A stretch of 64,000 nucleotides of DNA from Mycolicibacterium peregrinum (GTDB taxonomy: Bacteria; Actinomycetota; Actinomycetes; Mycobacteriales; Mycobacteriaceae): assembly GCF_001665785.1 (NCBI RefSeq), contig NZ_LZSO01000027.1, forward strand, positions 1-64,000. The letters run 5' to 3'. A program made the position numbers and the translations under genes. The notes beneath the pieces are model-generated. The model worked only from the letters and a program-made list of their open reading frames with translations. It was not told the DNA's origin and did no database searches. Below, piece after piece: positions 9,973 to 18,512 of the stretch (within the stretch, counting starts at the first letter, position 1; every line of letters starts with the position of its first letter).

Positions 9973-10458
9973 CTACAGAATCCCGTCCAGAATGCCTGCG
10001 GGCAGCGGTATTCCGAGCCCGGAGTAGAACGCGTAGAAGCTCGCGACTGACAACACCGTGCCGATCGCAAGATTGCGGATGTAATGACGGTTGCCGAGAA
10101 TCGTTGCCGCCCCGGCGAACAGCAGCGCTCCGGTGATTGCCCAGCCCAGCGGTTTGACCAGAACGATCACCAACACGAACAGTCCGACCAGTAACCCGAC
10201 GGTGCGCCAGTCCCCCGGCATGTTCGGGTCGACGTCCTCGCCGGCGTCGGCCTCACCGACCGACCCACGAGGGATCGCCAGCGCCAGGACAATCGCCAGC
10301 GTGACCAGGATGATGCCGATGCCCAACGGAAAGGCACGCGGCCCAACGGGATCGACCTTGGCGAATCCCCCGGTCAGCGTCAGCGCGTCGTAGATCAGGA
10401 ATGCGCCGACTGCCACCAGGACCACGCAGACCAGATACTGCGCCTTGTCGACCTTCAC
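9973..10458 (-). CDS. tctB: tripartite tricarboxylate transporter, small permease TctB
   Basis: A 161-residue membrane protein with four predicted hydrophobic segments (for example VCVVLVAVGAFLIYDAL near the N-terminus), the usual size and topology of TctB. It sits between tctC, which it overlaps by 4 bp, and tctA, which starts one base after its stop. Identification rests on this context and on the DUF1468-like pattern. It is the small membrane subunit of the carboxylate importer. Confidence 0.88.
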   Translation of the reverse strand: MKVDKAQYLVCVVLVAVGAFLIYDALTLTGGFAKVDPVGPRAFPLGIGIILVTLAIVLALAIPRGSVGEADAGEDVDPNMPGDWRTVGLLVGLFVLVIVLVKPLGWAITGALLFAGAATILGNRHYIRNLAIGTVLSVASFYAFYSGLGIPLPAGILDGIL

Positions 10459-11438
10459 AACAGCCCCAATTCGCTCAGCGTCGTCGAGACGCGGTGGTCT
10501 TGATCACGCAGGAACTGTTCGAAGTCGGCCCCCGTGCTGAAGGCGTCACTCCAGCCGTTCTTGACCAGTGCGTCGCGCCACTGCTCGGTGCCGTGCAGGT
10601 CGGTCAGAGCCCGCACCATGGCATCCTTGGCCTCATCGGAAACCCCTGGCGGCGCCAGTATTCCGCGCCAGTTCGTGAACGTGAGGTCGATACCGGCCTC
10701 GGTCAGGGTCGGCGCGTCGATCCCGTCGACCCGCTTGGCGCCCGACACCGCGAGTACCCGGACCTGTCCGGCCTCGATCTGGTCGACGAATTCGCCGAGT
10801 CCGGTGGTGCCTGCCGCGATCTTCTTGCCCAGCAGGGCGGTCAGCAGATCACCGCCGCCGTCGTAGGTGATGTAGTTGACCTTGCGCGGGTCGACCCCGA
10901 CCGCGCGGGCGGTTTCCATCGGGAACAGATGGTCAGGTCCGCCCGGTGACGATCCGCCGCCGATGGTGACCTTGGCCGGGTCGGCCTTCCACGCCGCCAC
11001 GAGATCGCCGATGGTGCGGAACGGCGAATCCCCCGGCACCAGAATGCCTTCCTGCTCCTCGACCATCTTGGCCAGTGCGGTGGCGTCCGAGGCGCGCGCC
11101 GAGGAACCGTTGGTGTAGACGGCACCCACCACGCCGAGCCCCATCATCATCATGAGGTCGTCGTTGCCCTTCTCGTTCATCAGCCGGGCCATCGCCACGG
11201 TGCCGCCGGCGCCGATGACGTTGAACACCTCGATACGGCCGGTGATGTCGGTGTCCTCCATGATCTTCACTGCAGTACGCGCAGTCAGGTCGTAACCGCC
11301 ACCGGGGCTGTTCGGCACCATCATCCGCAGCCGGTGCAGACCCCTGGATTCGTCGCCGCGGGTAACTCCGCAGGCCGTGACCAGCATCAGCGCGACCACG
11401 GCCACCATCAGCCCGGCACCTAGTCGTCGAAACCTCAT
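10455..11438 (-). CDS. tctC: tripartite tricarboxylate transporter, substrate-binding lipoprotein TctC
   Basis: A 327-residue extracytoplasmic solute receptor of the Bug/TctC family. The N-terminus MRFRRLGAGLMVAVVALM leads to the lipobox LVTAC, so it should be lipidated and anchored outside the membrane. Family features include VPNSPGGGYDLTAR near the mature N-terminus and a GGGSSPGGPDH ligand loop. The frame is open to 11651 but the extra residues are not signal-like. I chose the ATG at 11438; the ATG at 11459 would add seven residues. It is first in the tctCBA-usp operon and divergent from the sensor kinase gene. Confidence 0.9.
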   Translation of the reverse strand: MRFRRLGAGLMVAVVALMLVTACGVTRGDESRGLHRLRMMVPNSPGGGYDLTARTAVKIMEDTDITGRIEVFNVIGAGGTVAMARLMNEKGNDDLMMMMGLGVVGAVYTNGSSARASDATALAKMVEEQEGILVPGDSPFRTIGDLVAAWKADPAKVTIGGGSSPGGPDHLFPMETARAVGVDPRKVNYITYDGGGDLLTALLGKKIAAGTTGLGEFVDQIEAGQVRVLAVSGAKRVDGIDAPTLTEAGIDLTFTNWRGILAPPGVSDEAKDAMVRALTDLHGTEQWRDALVKNGWSDAFSTGADFEQFLRDQDHRVSTTLSELGLL

Positions 11439-11461
11439 GGTCAGCAATACTGGACCCATGA

Positions 11462-11477
11462 CGTGACGCAGGTCACC
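11462..11477. promoter_or_regulatory. CRP-like palindrome between tctC and the two-component system
   Basis: GTGA-N6-TCAC (11463-11476) matches the core of the mycobacterial CRP consensus TGTGA-N6-TCACA, though the outer T and A are both C here. It lies in the 67-bp divergent region that must hold the control signals for the transporter operon and the kinase/regulator operon. It could also be the target of the adjacent response regulator. Confidence 0.4.
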
Positions 11478-11505
11478 CATTCGGACGCAAAGGAAGTTTT
11501 GTTCG

Positions 11506-13128
11506 TTGAGTTCACCAGCCCCGCGGACTCCACGCTCACGGACCCGGTTCTTGCCCAACGGCAGCCTGGCCGCGCGCTTTCTGGTGTTCCAGCTGCTGGT
11601 GGTCGCGGTGGTGCTGATCGCGGTGGCCGCGGTGTCGGTGGCGCAATCCACCCGGGAGTTCCGCGATGTCCGCGGGCAGCGGATGATCGCGGTCGCCGAG
11701 AACGTGGCGTCGACACCGATCGTCCGGGACCGCTACGCCGACCCGTTCGCCGCGTCGGTGCTGGCCCCCGAGGTCGAGCGCGCGGTGGCCCTGTCGGGCG
11801 CCGATCTGGCCGAGATCGCCGATCCGGCCGGGGCGGTGCGGGTGTCATCGGACCCCGCGCGTATCGGACAACACCTCGACCTGAGGGCCAGCCGAGCCGA
11901 CGAGGGTCGCGCCTGGTCCGGTGACACCGACGTCGACGGCATCCACCGACTGGTGGGTCAGGTCCCCATCCTGGCCGCCGACGGCACGGTGCAGGCGATC
12001 GTGTCGGTCAGCGAGCGCTACCCGTCGCTGTGGGAGTTGTTGGGCGGGGCCGGTGAACGCCTGCTGATCTACCTCGGACTGGGTGCGTTACTCGGGATGC
12101 TGGCCTCGTGGTTGTTGTCGCGGCGAATCAACCGTCACACCCGTGGCCTGGACATCGCGGAGATCGCCACCCTGGCCGATCACCGAGAAGCCCTGCTGCA
12201 CAGCATCCGTGAAGGTGTGGTGGCGGTGAACAACGACGGAGTCATCACACTGATCAACGACAGCGCAACCGAACTGCTGGGGATCGGCGCGGACGCGGTG
12301 GGTCGCCGCGTCGATGCGATCGGCCTGGAACCGGCAGTGGTGGCATTCCTGTTGTCCGGCGAGGGAACTCACGCCGAAGAATCCGACGTGGTGATCACCA
12401 CGCACACCCGGGTATTGGCACTCAACCGCCGCGCCGCCCGCAGTCAGGGCAGGAGGATCGGTACGGTGACCACCATGCGTGACAGCACCGAGCTCGCCGC
12501 ACTGCAGGCTCAGCTGTCCTCACACCGCAGCGTGACCGACACACTGCGGGCCCAGACCCACGAGTTCTCCAATCAGCTGCACACCATCTCCGGGCTGACC
12601 CAGTTGGGCGAGTTCGACGCGGTCCGCGCCCTGGTCGGTACCCTGACCCGCCGCCGGGCCGAGATCAACGAGACTGTCACCCAACATGTTTCCGATCCGG
12701 CGGTCGCCGCGCTCCTGATCGCCAAGACGTCGCTGGCTGCCGAGAGCGGGGTCACCCTCGGCCTGACCGACGACAGCCACCTCGACGCACTCGACCCGGC
12801 CCTGGCCACCGACGTGATCACCTTGCTGGGCAATCTGATCGACAACGCCGTCGACGTGTCGGTGGGCTCGGCGGCCGCACGGGTGGACGTGCGCATCGAC
12901 GATGCGGCCGGCCTGATGTTGGCGGTCTCGGACTCCGGACCCGGCGTGCCCGAACACCTTCGGGAGTCCATCTTCTCCCGCGGCGTCACCTCCAAGGCCG
13001 AGGTGCCCGGCGGGAGGGGGATCGGCCTTGCTCTGGTTCGGTTGGTGACGGCCCAGCACGGGGGTGCCGTCGAGGTCACCGACGCGCCGGGTGGCGGCGC
13101 CCTGTTCGTGGTGAGACTGCATGCGTGA
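11506..13128 (+). CDS. CitA/DcuS-family sensor histidine kinase
   Basis: A 540-residue membrane sensor kinase. TM1 is near residues 25-47, followed by a periplasmic PAS-like sensor domain (48-183), TM2 (184-205), a cytoplasmic PAS domain (about 225-325), an H-box with H352 in THEFSNQLHTISGL (typical of CitA/DcuS/DpiB kinases) and a HATPase domain with N-box LIDNAVDV and GRGIGLALV. The start is an unusual TTG at 11506 preceded by AGGAAG (11491-11496). It likely senses citrate or C4-dicarboxylates outside the cell and controls the divergent tctCBA genes. The following regulator gene overlaps it by 8 bp. Confidence 0.92.
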   Translation: MSSPAPRTPRSRTRFLPNGSLAARFLVFQLLVVAVVLIAVAAVSVAQSTREFRDVRGQRMIAVAENVASTPIVRDRYADPFAASVLAPEVERAVALSGADLAEIADPAGAVRVSSDPARIGQHLDLRASRADEGRAWSGDTDVDGIHRLVGQVPILAADGTVQAIVSVSERYPSLWELLGGAGERLLIYLGLGALLGMLASWLLSRRINRHTRGLDIAEIATLADHREALLHSIREGVVAVNNDGVITLINDSATELLGIGADAVGRRVDAIGLEPAVVAFLLSGEGTHAEESDVVITTHTRVLALNRRAARSQGRRIGTVTTMRDSTELAALQAQLSSHRSVTDTLRAQTHEFSNQLHTISGLTQLGEFDAVRALVGTLTRRRAEINETVTQHVSDPAVAALLIAKTSLAAESGVTLGLTDDSHLDALDPALATDVITLLGNLIDNAVDVSVGSAAARVDVRIDDAAGLMLAVSDSGPGVPEHLRESIFSRGVTSKAEVPGGRGIGLALVRLVTAQHGGAVEVTDAPGGGALFVVRLHA

Positions 13129-13771
13129 CGTACTGGTGGTCGACGACGACTTCATGGTGGCCGAGATCCACCGCCGCTTCGTCGAACGTATCGACGGATT
13201 CCGCCCGATCGGAGTGGTCCGCACCGGGGCCGACGCGCTGGCGGCGGCAGCCGAGCTGCGTCCCGACCTGATCCTGCTCGACGTCTATCTGCCCGACATG
13301 ACCGGGCTTGAGGTGCTCCGGCGGTTGCGCGCCGACGGCAACCGCGTCGGCGTCATCATGGTCACCGCGGCCCGCGAACTCGACACGGTCCGGGGCGCGT
13401 TGGACGGCGGCGCCGCAGATTATCTGGTCAAACCGTTCGACTTCGATCAGTTGCAGACGAAGTTGGCGGCATTCGCCACCCGCGCCGAGGCACTCGCGCG
13501 CGCCGGGGGTGCCGATCAGTCGACCATCGACGCGCTGTTCGGCGGCTCGGCGGTGGTCCTGCCCAAAGGGCTCGGCGCCGAAACCGGTCGCCTCATCATG
13601 GCCGCGGTACGCACCGCCGGTGAGGTATCGGCCATGGAATGTGCTGAACTGGTGGGCATTTCGCGCGTCAGCGCCCGGCGCTATCTGGAGCACTACCTGG
13701 GCACCGGGGCTTTGGAGCTGCGGTTGCAATACGGAACGGGCAGGCCCGAACGGCGTTACCGGGCGAAGTGA
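13121..13771 (+). CDS. CitB/DcuR-family response regulator
   Basis: A 216-residue response regulator. The receiver domain has the acidic cluster DDD (8-10), the phospho-acceptor Asp54 in LILLDVYLPDMTG and the conserved Lys in YLVKPFDF. The C-terminal domain is a winged helix with a DNA-binding segment MECAELVGISRVSARRYLE, the arrangement of CitB/DcuR/DpiA. It overlaps the kinase gene by 8 bp, so the two are co-translated. Its target is most simply the divergent tctCBA-usp promoter (inference). Confidence 0.92.
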   Translation: MRDVLVVDDDFMVAEIHRRFVERIDGFRPIGVVRTGADALAAAAELRPDLILLDVYLPDMTGLEVLRRLRADGNRVGVIMVTAARELDTVRGALDGGAADYLVKPFDFDQLQTKLAAFATRAEALARAGGADQSTIDALFGGSAVVLPKGLGAETGRLIMAAVRTAGEVSAMECAELVGISRVSARRYLEHYLGTGALELRLQYGTGRPERRYRAK

Positions 13772-13856
13772 GGTAGCCCGCTACTCACGACTCGCGGCGT
13801 CGGGAAGACCAGCATCACTATCAGCAGGTTCTTGCCCCGATCACGCGGAGGCTGTC

Positions 13857-15065
13857 ATGACCTTGGTGACCGAAGCCGCCCTCCCCACGCTCGACTATGC
13901 GCTCGAGACCGACCCCGAGGAAGTCCATCGGCTGATCGCGCAGGCACGCGCCCACTCCCCGATCGCGATGGGACCCCACGGTCCGGAGCTGTTGAGCTAC
14001 GACCTGGTCCGCGCGGCCCTTCGGGATGCGCGTTTCGAGGTACCCAGAGGGGTGTTCCTCGCCGCACAGGGAATCACCTCGGGTCCGCTGTGGGAGCGGG
14101 CGAACAACAGCCTGTTGGGCCTGGACGGAGAATCGCACACGCGGCTGCGCCGCCTGGTCGCCAAGGCCTTCGCACCTCGCAACGCCGAGAAGCTACGGCA
14201 AACCTGTATCGACATCGTCACCGAGCTCACCGACCCGTACCTCCACGCGGGGCGGTGCGACGTGGTGGCCGACATCGCGACGCAGTACCCGATTCCGGTG
14301 ATCTGCGCGCTCCTCGGCGCACCGCGCCAGGACTGGCATCTGTTCTCCGGCTGGGCCGACGACATCTTCAAGATGTTCAGCTGGAATCTCGGCGATCACG
14401 CCGACACGGTCGAAGCGGCCTGGCGGCAGCTCGACGACTATGTCGACGCCATGGTGACACGACGGATCTCGATCCTCACCGACGATCTGCTCTCCGACCT
14501 GATCCGGGCGGAGGTCGACGGGGACCGGCTGACCCATGCCGAACTCCAGATGCTGGCCGGAGGAGTCCTGCTGGCCGGCACCGATACCACCCGCAATCAG
14601 CTCGCGGCAGCCGTGCAGGTGCTGTGCGACTACCCTGATCAGTGGCTTCTTCTGGCCGAAAATCCCGATATGGCACCGCGTTTCGTCGACGAGGCACTGC
14701 GCCACACCCCGATTGCCTTGAGCAGCATCCGAATCGCCCGCGAGGACGTGGAGATGGCCGGGTTCACGATCCCCGCCGGAACCAACGTGGTGGTGAATTT
14801 CGCTGCAGCCAACCGTGATCCACAGGTCTACGACGACCCGGACCGCTTCGATGTCAACCGGATCGGGCCGCCGCCCATGATGACGTTCGGTGGCGGGCTG
14901 CACTACTGCCTCGGCGCGCACCTGGCCAGGGTCGAACTCACCGAGGCGTTACGTGTGCTGACCAGAAAACTGCACAACCCGCACTGCGTCGGCCGGGCCG
15001 GCTGGAAGCCCATGACCGGGATCACCGGCCCCGCGGCTCTGCCGGTGACCTTCGAGGCAGCCTGA
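13857..15065 (+). CDS. cytochrome P450
   Basis: A 402-residue soluble bacterial class I P450. I-helix oxygen-binding motif AGTDTT (240-245), K-helix ExxR (E279-R282) and haem loop FGGGLHYCLGAH with the thiolate ligand C351 are all intact. The frame is open far upstream inside the response regulator gene, but the ATG at 13857 has GGAG (13847-13850) at 6-nt spacing and gives a normal P450 length. No ferredoxin or reductase gene is adjacent, so it must draw electrons from partners elsewhere. The CYP family and substrate cannot be assigned by eye. Confidence 0.93.
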   Translation: MTLVTEAALPTLDYALETDPEEVHRLIAQARAHSPIAMGPHGPELLSYDLVRAALRDARFEVPRGVFLAAQGITSGPLWERANNSLLGLDGESHTRLRRLVAKAFAPRNAEKLRQTCIDIVTELTDPYLHAGRCDVVADIATQYPIPVICALLGAPRQDWHLFSGWADDIFKMFSWNLGDHADTVEAAWRQLDDYVDAMVTRRISILTDDLLSDLIRAEVDGDRLTHAELQMLAGGVLLAGTDTTRNQLAAAVQVLCDYPDQWLLLAENPDMAPRFVDEALRHTPIALSSIRIAREDVEMAGFTIPAGTNVVVNFAAANRDPQVYDDPDRFDVNRIGPPPMMTFGGGLHYCLGAHLARVELTEALRVLTRKLHNPHCVGRAGWKPMTGITGPAALPVTFEAA

Positions 15066-15084
15066 AGGTCCAAAAAGTGGACCT
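15066..15084 (+). terminator. hairpin after the P450 gene
   Basis: AGGTCCA / TGGACCT forms a perfect 7-bp stem with loop AAAAG, starting one base after the P450 stop codon. No U-tract follows, so at best it is a U-less terminator or 3'-end stabiliser. Confidence 0.4.
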
Positions 15085-15111
15085 GAAAATGCCACCGCCC
15101 GCTGGCATCGA

Positions 15112-15117
15112 AATAAT
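15112..15117 (+). promoter_or_regulatory. possible -10 element of the amidotransferase gene
   Basis: AATAAT lies 6 nt before the GTG at 15124, so the message would be leaderless. The element is flanked by the inverted repeat GCCACC (15091-15096) / GGTGGC (15118-15123), which could be an operator. Confidence 0.4.
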
Positions 15118-15123
15118 GGTGGC

Positions 15124-15846
15124 GTGACACCGAAGGTTCTCTTCCTGCGCAACGACCACACGGCCACCGAGGCCATGCTGGGCGATGTCTTCTCCGAATG
15201 CGGATTCGACATCGACACGTTCGATGTCGTCGCCCCCGGGCGCGACGACGACCCCGCCGGTGAGGTGACCTTCCCCGATCCGAACGACTACGACGTGATC
15301 GTGCCGTTGGGCGCCCGGTGGGCCGTCTACGACGAGGCCCTGCTGGACAGCTGGGTCGGCGCGGAAATGGCCATGGTGCGCCGGGCGGTCGAGACCGGGG
15401 TCGGGGTGCTCGGCGTCTGCTTCGGCGGACAGCTCATCGCGCAGGCTCTCGGTGGAACGGTCAGCCGGTCACCAGCCCCAGAGGTCGGCTGGTACGACGT
15501 GGCCACCGACGACGGCGAACTGGTTCCGGGTGGCCGGTGGTTCCAGTGGCACTTCGACCGCTGGACCCTCCCGCCCGGCGCCACCGAGATCGCCCGGACA
15601 CCCGACGCCTCACAGGCGTTCACATTGGGCACCGCGCTGGCGCTGCAGTTCCACCCAGAGCTCGATTCCGAGCTGTTGGAAGTCTGGCTGGCCCACGACC
15701 GCGACGGCGAGGTGGCCGGAATCGGCAGCAGCCACGATGAATTACGCTTGCAAACAAGGGAACTCGTCGATGATGCGGCCACCCGCCTACGCACCCTGGT
15801 CCGGGCGTTCCTCAGCAGGGTGGTCCAGGGGCAGCCATCGACGTAG
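15124..15846 (+). CDS. class I glutamine amidotransferase-like protein
   Basis: A 240-residue single-domain class I (Triad) glutamine amidotransferase. The nucleophile Cys99 is in GVCFGGQ and the His-x-Glu pair is H177/E179 in LQFHPEL. Such stand-alone domains hydrolyse glutamine or related gamma-glutamyl substrates; GMP-synthase-like and gamma-glutamyl-hydrolase-like members look similar. The start is GTG with no ribosome binding site, consistent with the leaderless -10. No synthase partner is adjacent. The true substrate is unknown. Confidence 0.85.
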   Translation: MTPKVLFLRNDHTATEAMLGDVFSECGFDIDTFDVVAPGRDDDPAGEVTFPDPNDYDVIVPLGARWAVYDEALLDSWVGAEMAMVRRAVETGVGVLGVCFGGQLIAQALGGTVSRSPAPEVGWYDVATDDGELVPGGRWFQWHFDRWTLPPGATEIARTPDASQAFTLGTALALQFHPELDSELLEVWLAHDRDGEVAGIGSSHDELRLQTRELVDDAATRLRTLVRAFLSRVVQGQPST

Positions 15847-15885
15847 GCTGACATCAGTCGGCGAAAGTCTCGATGGCCGGCGACA

Positions 15886-16572
15886 GTGCCTATGAACACC
15901 TGGAGTCTTCGAGCGAGCAGGGACCGCACCTACCAGGATCGCCACGAGGCGGGCCGGGTCCTGGCCGAGCAGCTGGTGTCCTACCGAGACCGACCCGAGG
16001 TACTCGTGCTGGGCCTGGCCCGGGGCGGAGTGCCGATCGCTGCCGAAGTCGCCTCGTACCTGCATGCTCCGCTGGATGTGTTCGTGGTCCGCAAGCTGGG
16101 CGTGCCGCAGTGGCAGGAACTCGCCATGGGTGCGGTGGCCTCGGGCGGCGGGCTGGTGCTCAACGATGAGCTGGTGAAGCGCCTCGGCATCGACGACGAC
16201 ACCATCGCCGAGACGATCCGGCACGAAACCGCCGAGATCGAGCGTCGGGAGCAGGCCTATCGCGGCGGTGCGCCACCGCCGGACCTCACCGGCCGGACGG
16301 TGATCCTGGTGGACGACGGTATCGCCACCGGGGCCACGATGCTGGCCGCGGTCCGTGCCGTACGGGCGGCGCGACGGGTCGTGGTGGCAGTCCCGGTCGG
16401 ACCACCGATGGTGAGCGGTCAACTCATGGAGGAGGCCGACGAGGTGGTGTGCACCAGCACCCCACCCCAGTTCGAAGCGGTGGGCCAGGCGTTCGCGGAC
16501 TTCCACCAGGTCAGCGACGACGAGGTGCGGCGCCTACTGGCAGCGCCGACCACGGAGCCCGACGAGGGCTAG
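15886..16572 (+). CDS. phosphoribosyltransferase-domain protein (Rv2143-like)
   Basis: A 228-residue type I phosphoribosyltransferase fold with the PRPP loop ILVDDGIATGATM (about 140-152), an early GLARGGVPIAAEVA segment and the conserved VVRKLGVP strand. It corresponds by position and family to M. tuberculosis Rv2143, the first gene of the shared block. The start is GTG 15886 or ATG 15892, two codons apart. The nucleobase or other acceptor is unknown, and several relatives of this subgroup have no demonstrated activity. It converges on the small membrane protein gene with a 4-bp overlap of the 3' ends (16569-16572). Confidence 0.82.
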   Translation: MPMNTWSLRASRDRTYQDRHEAGRVLAEQLVSYRDRPEVLVLGLARGGVPIAAEVASYLHAPLDVFVVRKLGVPQWQELAMGAVASGGGLVLNDELVKRLGIDDDTIAETIRHETAEIERREQAYRGGAPPPDLTGRTVILVDDGIATGATMLAAVRAVRAARRVVVAVPVGPPMVSGQLMEEADEVVCTSTPPQFEAVGQAFADFHQVSDDEVRRLLAAPTTEPDEG

Positions 16573-16940
16573 CTCTTGTTGTACTTCTCGGCGGAATCGT
16601 CGACCTCGACGTCCGCATCGGCGGCGTCGGGCTCCACGGCGACATCCGACTCCGGCTCGGCGACCAGCTCGTCGGGATAGTCCACCGGCGCGTCGACAGC
16701 TTCGAAGGTCTCGGTCGTCTCGGCGGCGTTGGCCTCGGCGGCCGCCGCCGTGTCAGCGTCTTCGGCGGCACCGGCCTTTGTTCCGCGCGAGCGTTCCCGC
16801 AATGCGTCGACGATCAGCAGCAGCACACCGATCACGCTGGCGCCGATACAGACCCAGGCGATCAACTCATTACTGGTGACCACCGCGGTCACCAGCGCGG
16901 CCAGGCCGATGACGGCAAGCACGAGCGCAATGATCAACAT
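16569..16940 (-). CDS. small membrane protein with acidic tail (Rv2144c-like)
   Basis: A 123-residue protein with two hydrophobic segments at residues 2-20 and 27-44 and a long cytoplasmic-type tail rich in Glu, Asp and Ala. It occupies the place of Rv2144c immediately downstream of wag31. I recognise no catalytic motif. TAGGGT on the minus strand (16952-16947) ends 6 nt before the ATG, so it is probably transcribed from its own leaderless promoter rather than only from wag31. A role near the cell pole is suggested only by its neighbour. Confidence 0.75.
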   Translation of the reverse strand: MLIIALVLAVIGLAALVTAVVTSNELIAWVCIGASVIGVLLLIVDALRERSRGTKAGAAEDADTAAAAEANAAETTETFEAVDAPVDYPDELVAEPESDVAVEPDAADADVEVDDSAEKYNKS

Positions 16941-16946
16941 CGTTCA

Positions 16947-16952
16947 ACCCTA
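16947..16952 (-). promoter_or_regulatory. -10 element of the Rv2144c-like gene (leaderless)
   Basis: Reads TAGGGT on the minus strand, 6 nt before the ATG at 16940. Confidence 0.45.
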
Positions 16953-16960
16953 AGTGTGGT

Positions 16961-16976
16961 GGCCCGTGACCGGGCC
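16961..16976 (-). terminator. hairpin after wag31
   Basis: GGCCCG-TGAC-CGGGCC is a perfect 6-bp stem about 35 bp past the wag31 stop. There is no U-tract. It may end the wag31 transcript or be incidental GC-rich structure. Confidence 0.3.
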
Positions 16977-17011
16977 GGTTCACGACAGTGTGAGGAAGTC
17001 GGGTCTGCCGG

Positions 17012-17836
17012 TCAGTTGTTGCCGCGGTTGAACTGGCTGAAACCACCCGCCGAGTCGTTGTTGGCGCTGGAGTCCACCGGGGCGGCCGAACCGCGCTGGC
17101 CCAGCTCTTCCAGCTGAGACTCCAGGTAGGTCTTCAGACGCGTCCGGTACTCACGCTCGAACGTGCGCAGCTGCTCCAGGCGGCCCTCCAGGACCGTGCG
17201 CTGCTGATTGATCGTGCCCATGATCTCGGAGTGCTTGCGCTCGGCGTCGGCCTGCAGCGCGTCGGCCTTCTCCTGAGCCTGGCGCAGCTGGGTCTCCGAG
17301 CGGGTCTGCGCATCGGCCAGCATCGCGTCGGCCCGGGTCCGGGCCTCCGAGACCGTGGTCTCGGCGGTCTTGCGCGCATCGCTGACCATGGCATCGGCCT
17401 GCGCCCGCGCGTCCGAGAGAAGCTTCTCCGACTCGGCCTTGGCCGTGGAGGTCAGCCGGTCTGCGGTGTCCTGCGCCAGGCTGAGCACCCGGGCGGCACG
17501 CACAGCGGTGTCCTCGCTCTGCGGAGCGGGAGGGGCGACCGGCGCCACCGGGGCCTCGTAGACCGGCTGGGGCGGCGGGGTGGGCTCGGGCTCCGGCTCG
17601 TAGAGCGGGATGGACTGGGTGGACTGAGCGCCGCCCGCCCCGGACCGTGCCGATGCCAGCTCGGAATCGAGCTCGGACACGCGCTGCCGAAGATCGGCGT
17701 TCTCCTCGATGAGCCGAGTCAGCTCGTTCTCAACCAGATCGAGAAAGGCATCGACCTCGTCCTCGTTGTAGCCACGTTTGCCGATGGGCGGCTTGCTGAA
17801 CGCGACGTTATGGACGTCCGCTGGTGTGAGCGGCAT
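17012..17836 (-). CDS. wag31: Wag31/DivIVA polar growth protein
   Basis: A 274-residue DivIVA homologue that assembles at negatively curved poles and recruits the elongation machinery of mycobacteria. The N-terminal membrane-binding domain MPLTPADVHNVAF... is followed by a coiled coil (about 30-65), a variable Pro/Glu linker (YEPEPEPTPPPQP) and a long C-terminal coiled coil (about 100-240). The length is close to M. smegmatis Wag31. In M. tuberculosis it is phosphorylated by PknA in the linker region; a Thr/Ser-rich stretch is present here before the acidic linker. An AAGGGGG ribosome site lies just upstream. It has its own promoter (TACACT at 17883-17878). Confidence 0.97.
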   Translation of the reverse strand: MPLTPADVHNVAFSKPPIGKRGYNEDEVDAFLDLVENELTRLIEENADLRQRVSELDSELASARSGAGGAQSTQSIPLYEPEPEPTPPPQPVYEAPVAPVAPPAPQSEDTAVRAARVLSLAQDTADRLTSTAKAESEKLLSDARAQADAMVSDARKTAETTVSEARTRADAMLADAQTRSETQLRQAQEKADALQADAERKHSEIMGTINQQRTVLEGRLEQLRTFEREYRTRLKTYLESQLEELGQRGSAAPVDSSANNDSAGGFSQFNRGNN

Positions 17837-17877
17837 TGTCTGCCCCCTTGAAGTCTTGGACCGTCAACCGATCTCAA

Positions 17878-17883
17878 AGTGTA
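17878..17883 (-). promoter_or_regulatory. wag31: wag31 promoter -10
   Basis: Minus-strand TACACT with an expected start near 17871, giving a leader of about 35 nt containing AAGGGGG before the wag31 ATG. The upstream 17940-18000 stretch is clearly AT-richer than its surroundings, as promoter DNA often is. Confidence 0.5.
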
Positions 17884-18043
17884 AAGCCTTGCTTGATCGC
17901 AACTGGAGTCCATCCTGTCACACCAGACCCGGCGGTTGCAGTGGAGGCCTATTTTTAAGAACGAATTTCAATCTTCTTACGCATTTGTGGACCATTCGGC
18001 AAACGCCGAGAGCGGGTCTCCCCCACCCACTCGCGCAGACGTT

Positions 18044-18334
18044 CTACATCGACGCATTGAACGCCAATTGCATCCCGATGAACGCCGCGAGAAGCAGCAC
18101 CATGATCGACAGGTCAAAGCGCACGGCGCCTATCGTGAGCTGGGGAATGAGCCGCCGCAGCAGTTTCACCGGCGGATCGGTCACGGTCATGATGAGCTCC
18201 AGGATCACGACGGTCAGCCCCTTGGGATGCCAGTCGCGACTGAAGGACCGGATGAACTCGACGACGACGCGCGCGATGAGCAGCAGCCAGAACACGAACA
18301 GCGCGAAACCAAGAATTTCGAAGAACAGCGACAA
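18044..18334 (-). CDS. YggT-family membrane protein (Rv2146c-like)
   Basis: A 96-residue protein with hydrophobic segments near residues 5-25 and 65-90 and the family motif LLIARVVVEFIRSFSRDW. The frame is open to 18400, but I chose the TTG at 18334 because it gives MSLFFEILGFALF, the length and N-terminus expected of the M. tuberculosis homologue; a GTG at 18349 is the alternative. YggT-family genes lie next to sepF, yggS and divIVA in many Gram-positives and are linked to division, osmotic tolerance or membrane processes without a defined biochemical role. Confidence 0.82.
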   Translation of the reverse strand: MSLFFEILGFALFVFWLLLIARVVVEFIRSFSRDWHPKGLTVVILELIMTVTDPPVKLLRRLIPQLTIGAVRFDLSIMVLLLAAFIGMQLAFNASM

Positions 18335-18491
18335 CTGAGCCGACCTCACTACGCACAGGTTGTGTGACATTGGATACAGGTCGCCGTAGGCCGGACACAT
18401 CTCACACAGATGACGTGGTCAGCCGATAGTGCGACGCCGCCAGCCTACCGGGGCCCTTTCAGAGCTCAGGCATGCGCGGCGGCGCCGCAGC

Positions 18492-18511
18492 GCCGCGACT
18501 CACGTCGCGGC
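18492..18511 (-). terminator. strong hairpin immediately after sepF
   Basis: GCCGCGAC-loop-GTCGCGGC is a perfect 8-bp GC stem with a 4-nt loop beginning one base after the sepF stop. No U-tract follows. It separates the ftsZ-sepF operon from the YggT gene, whose start is 178 bp further on. Confidence 0.5.
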
Positions 18512-18512
18512 T

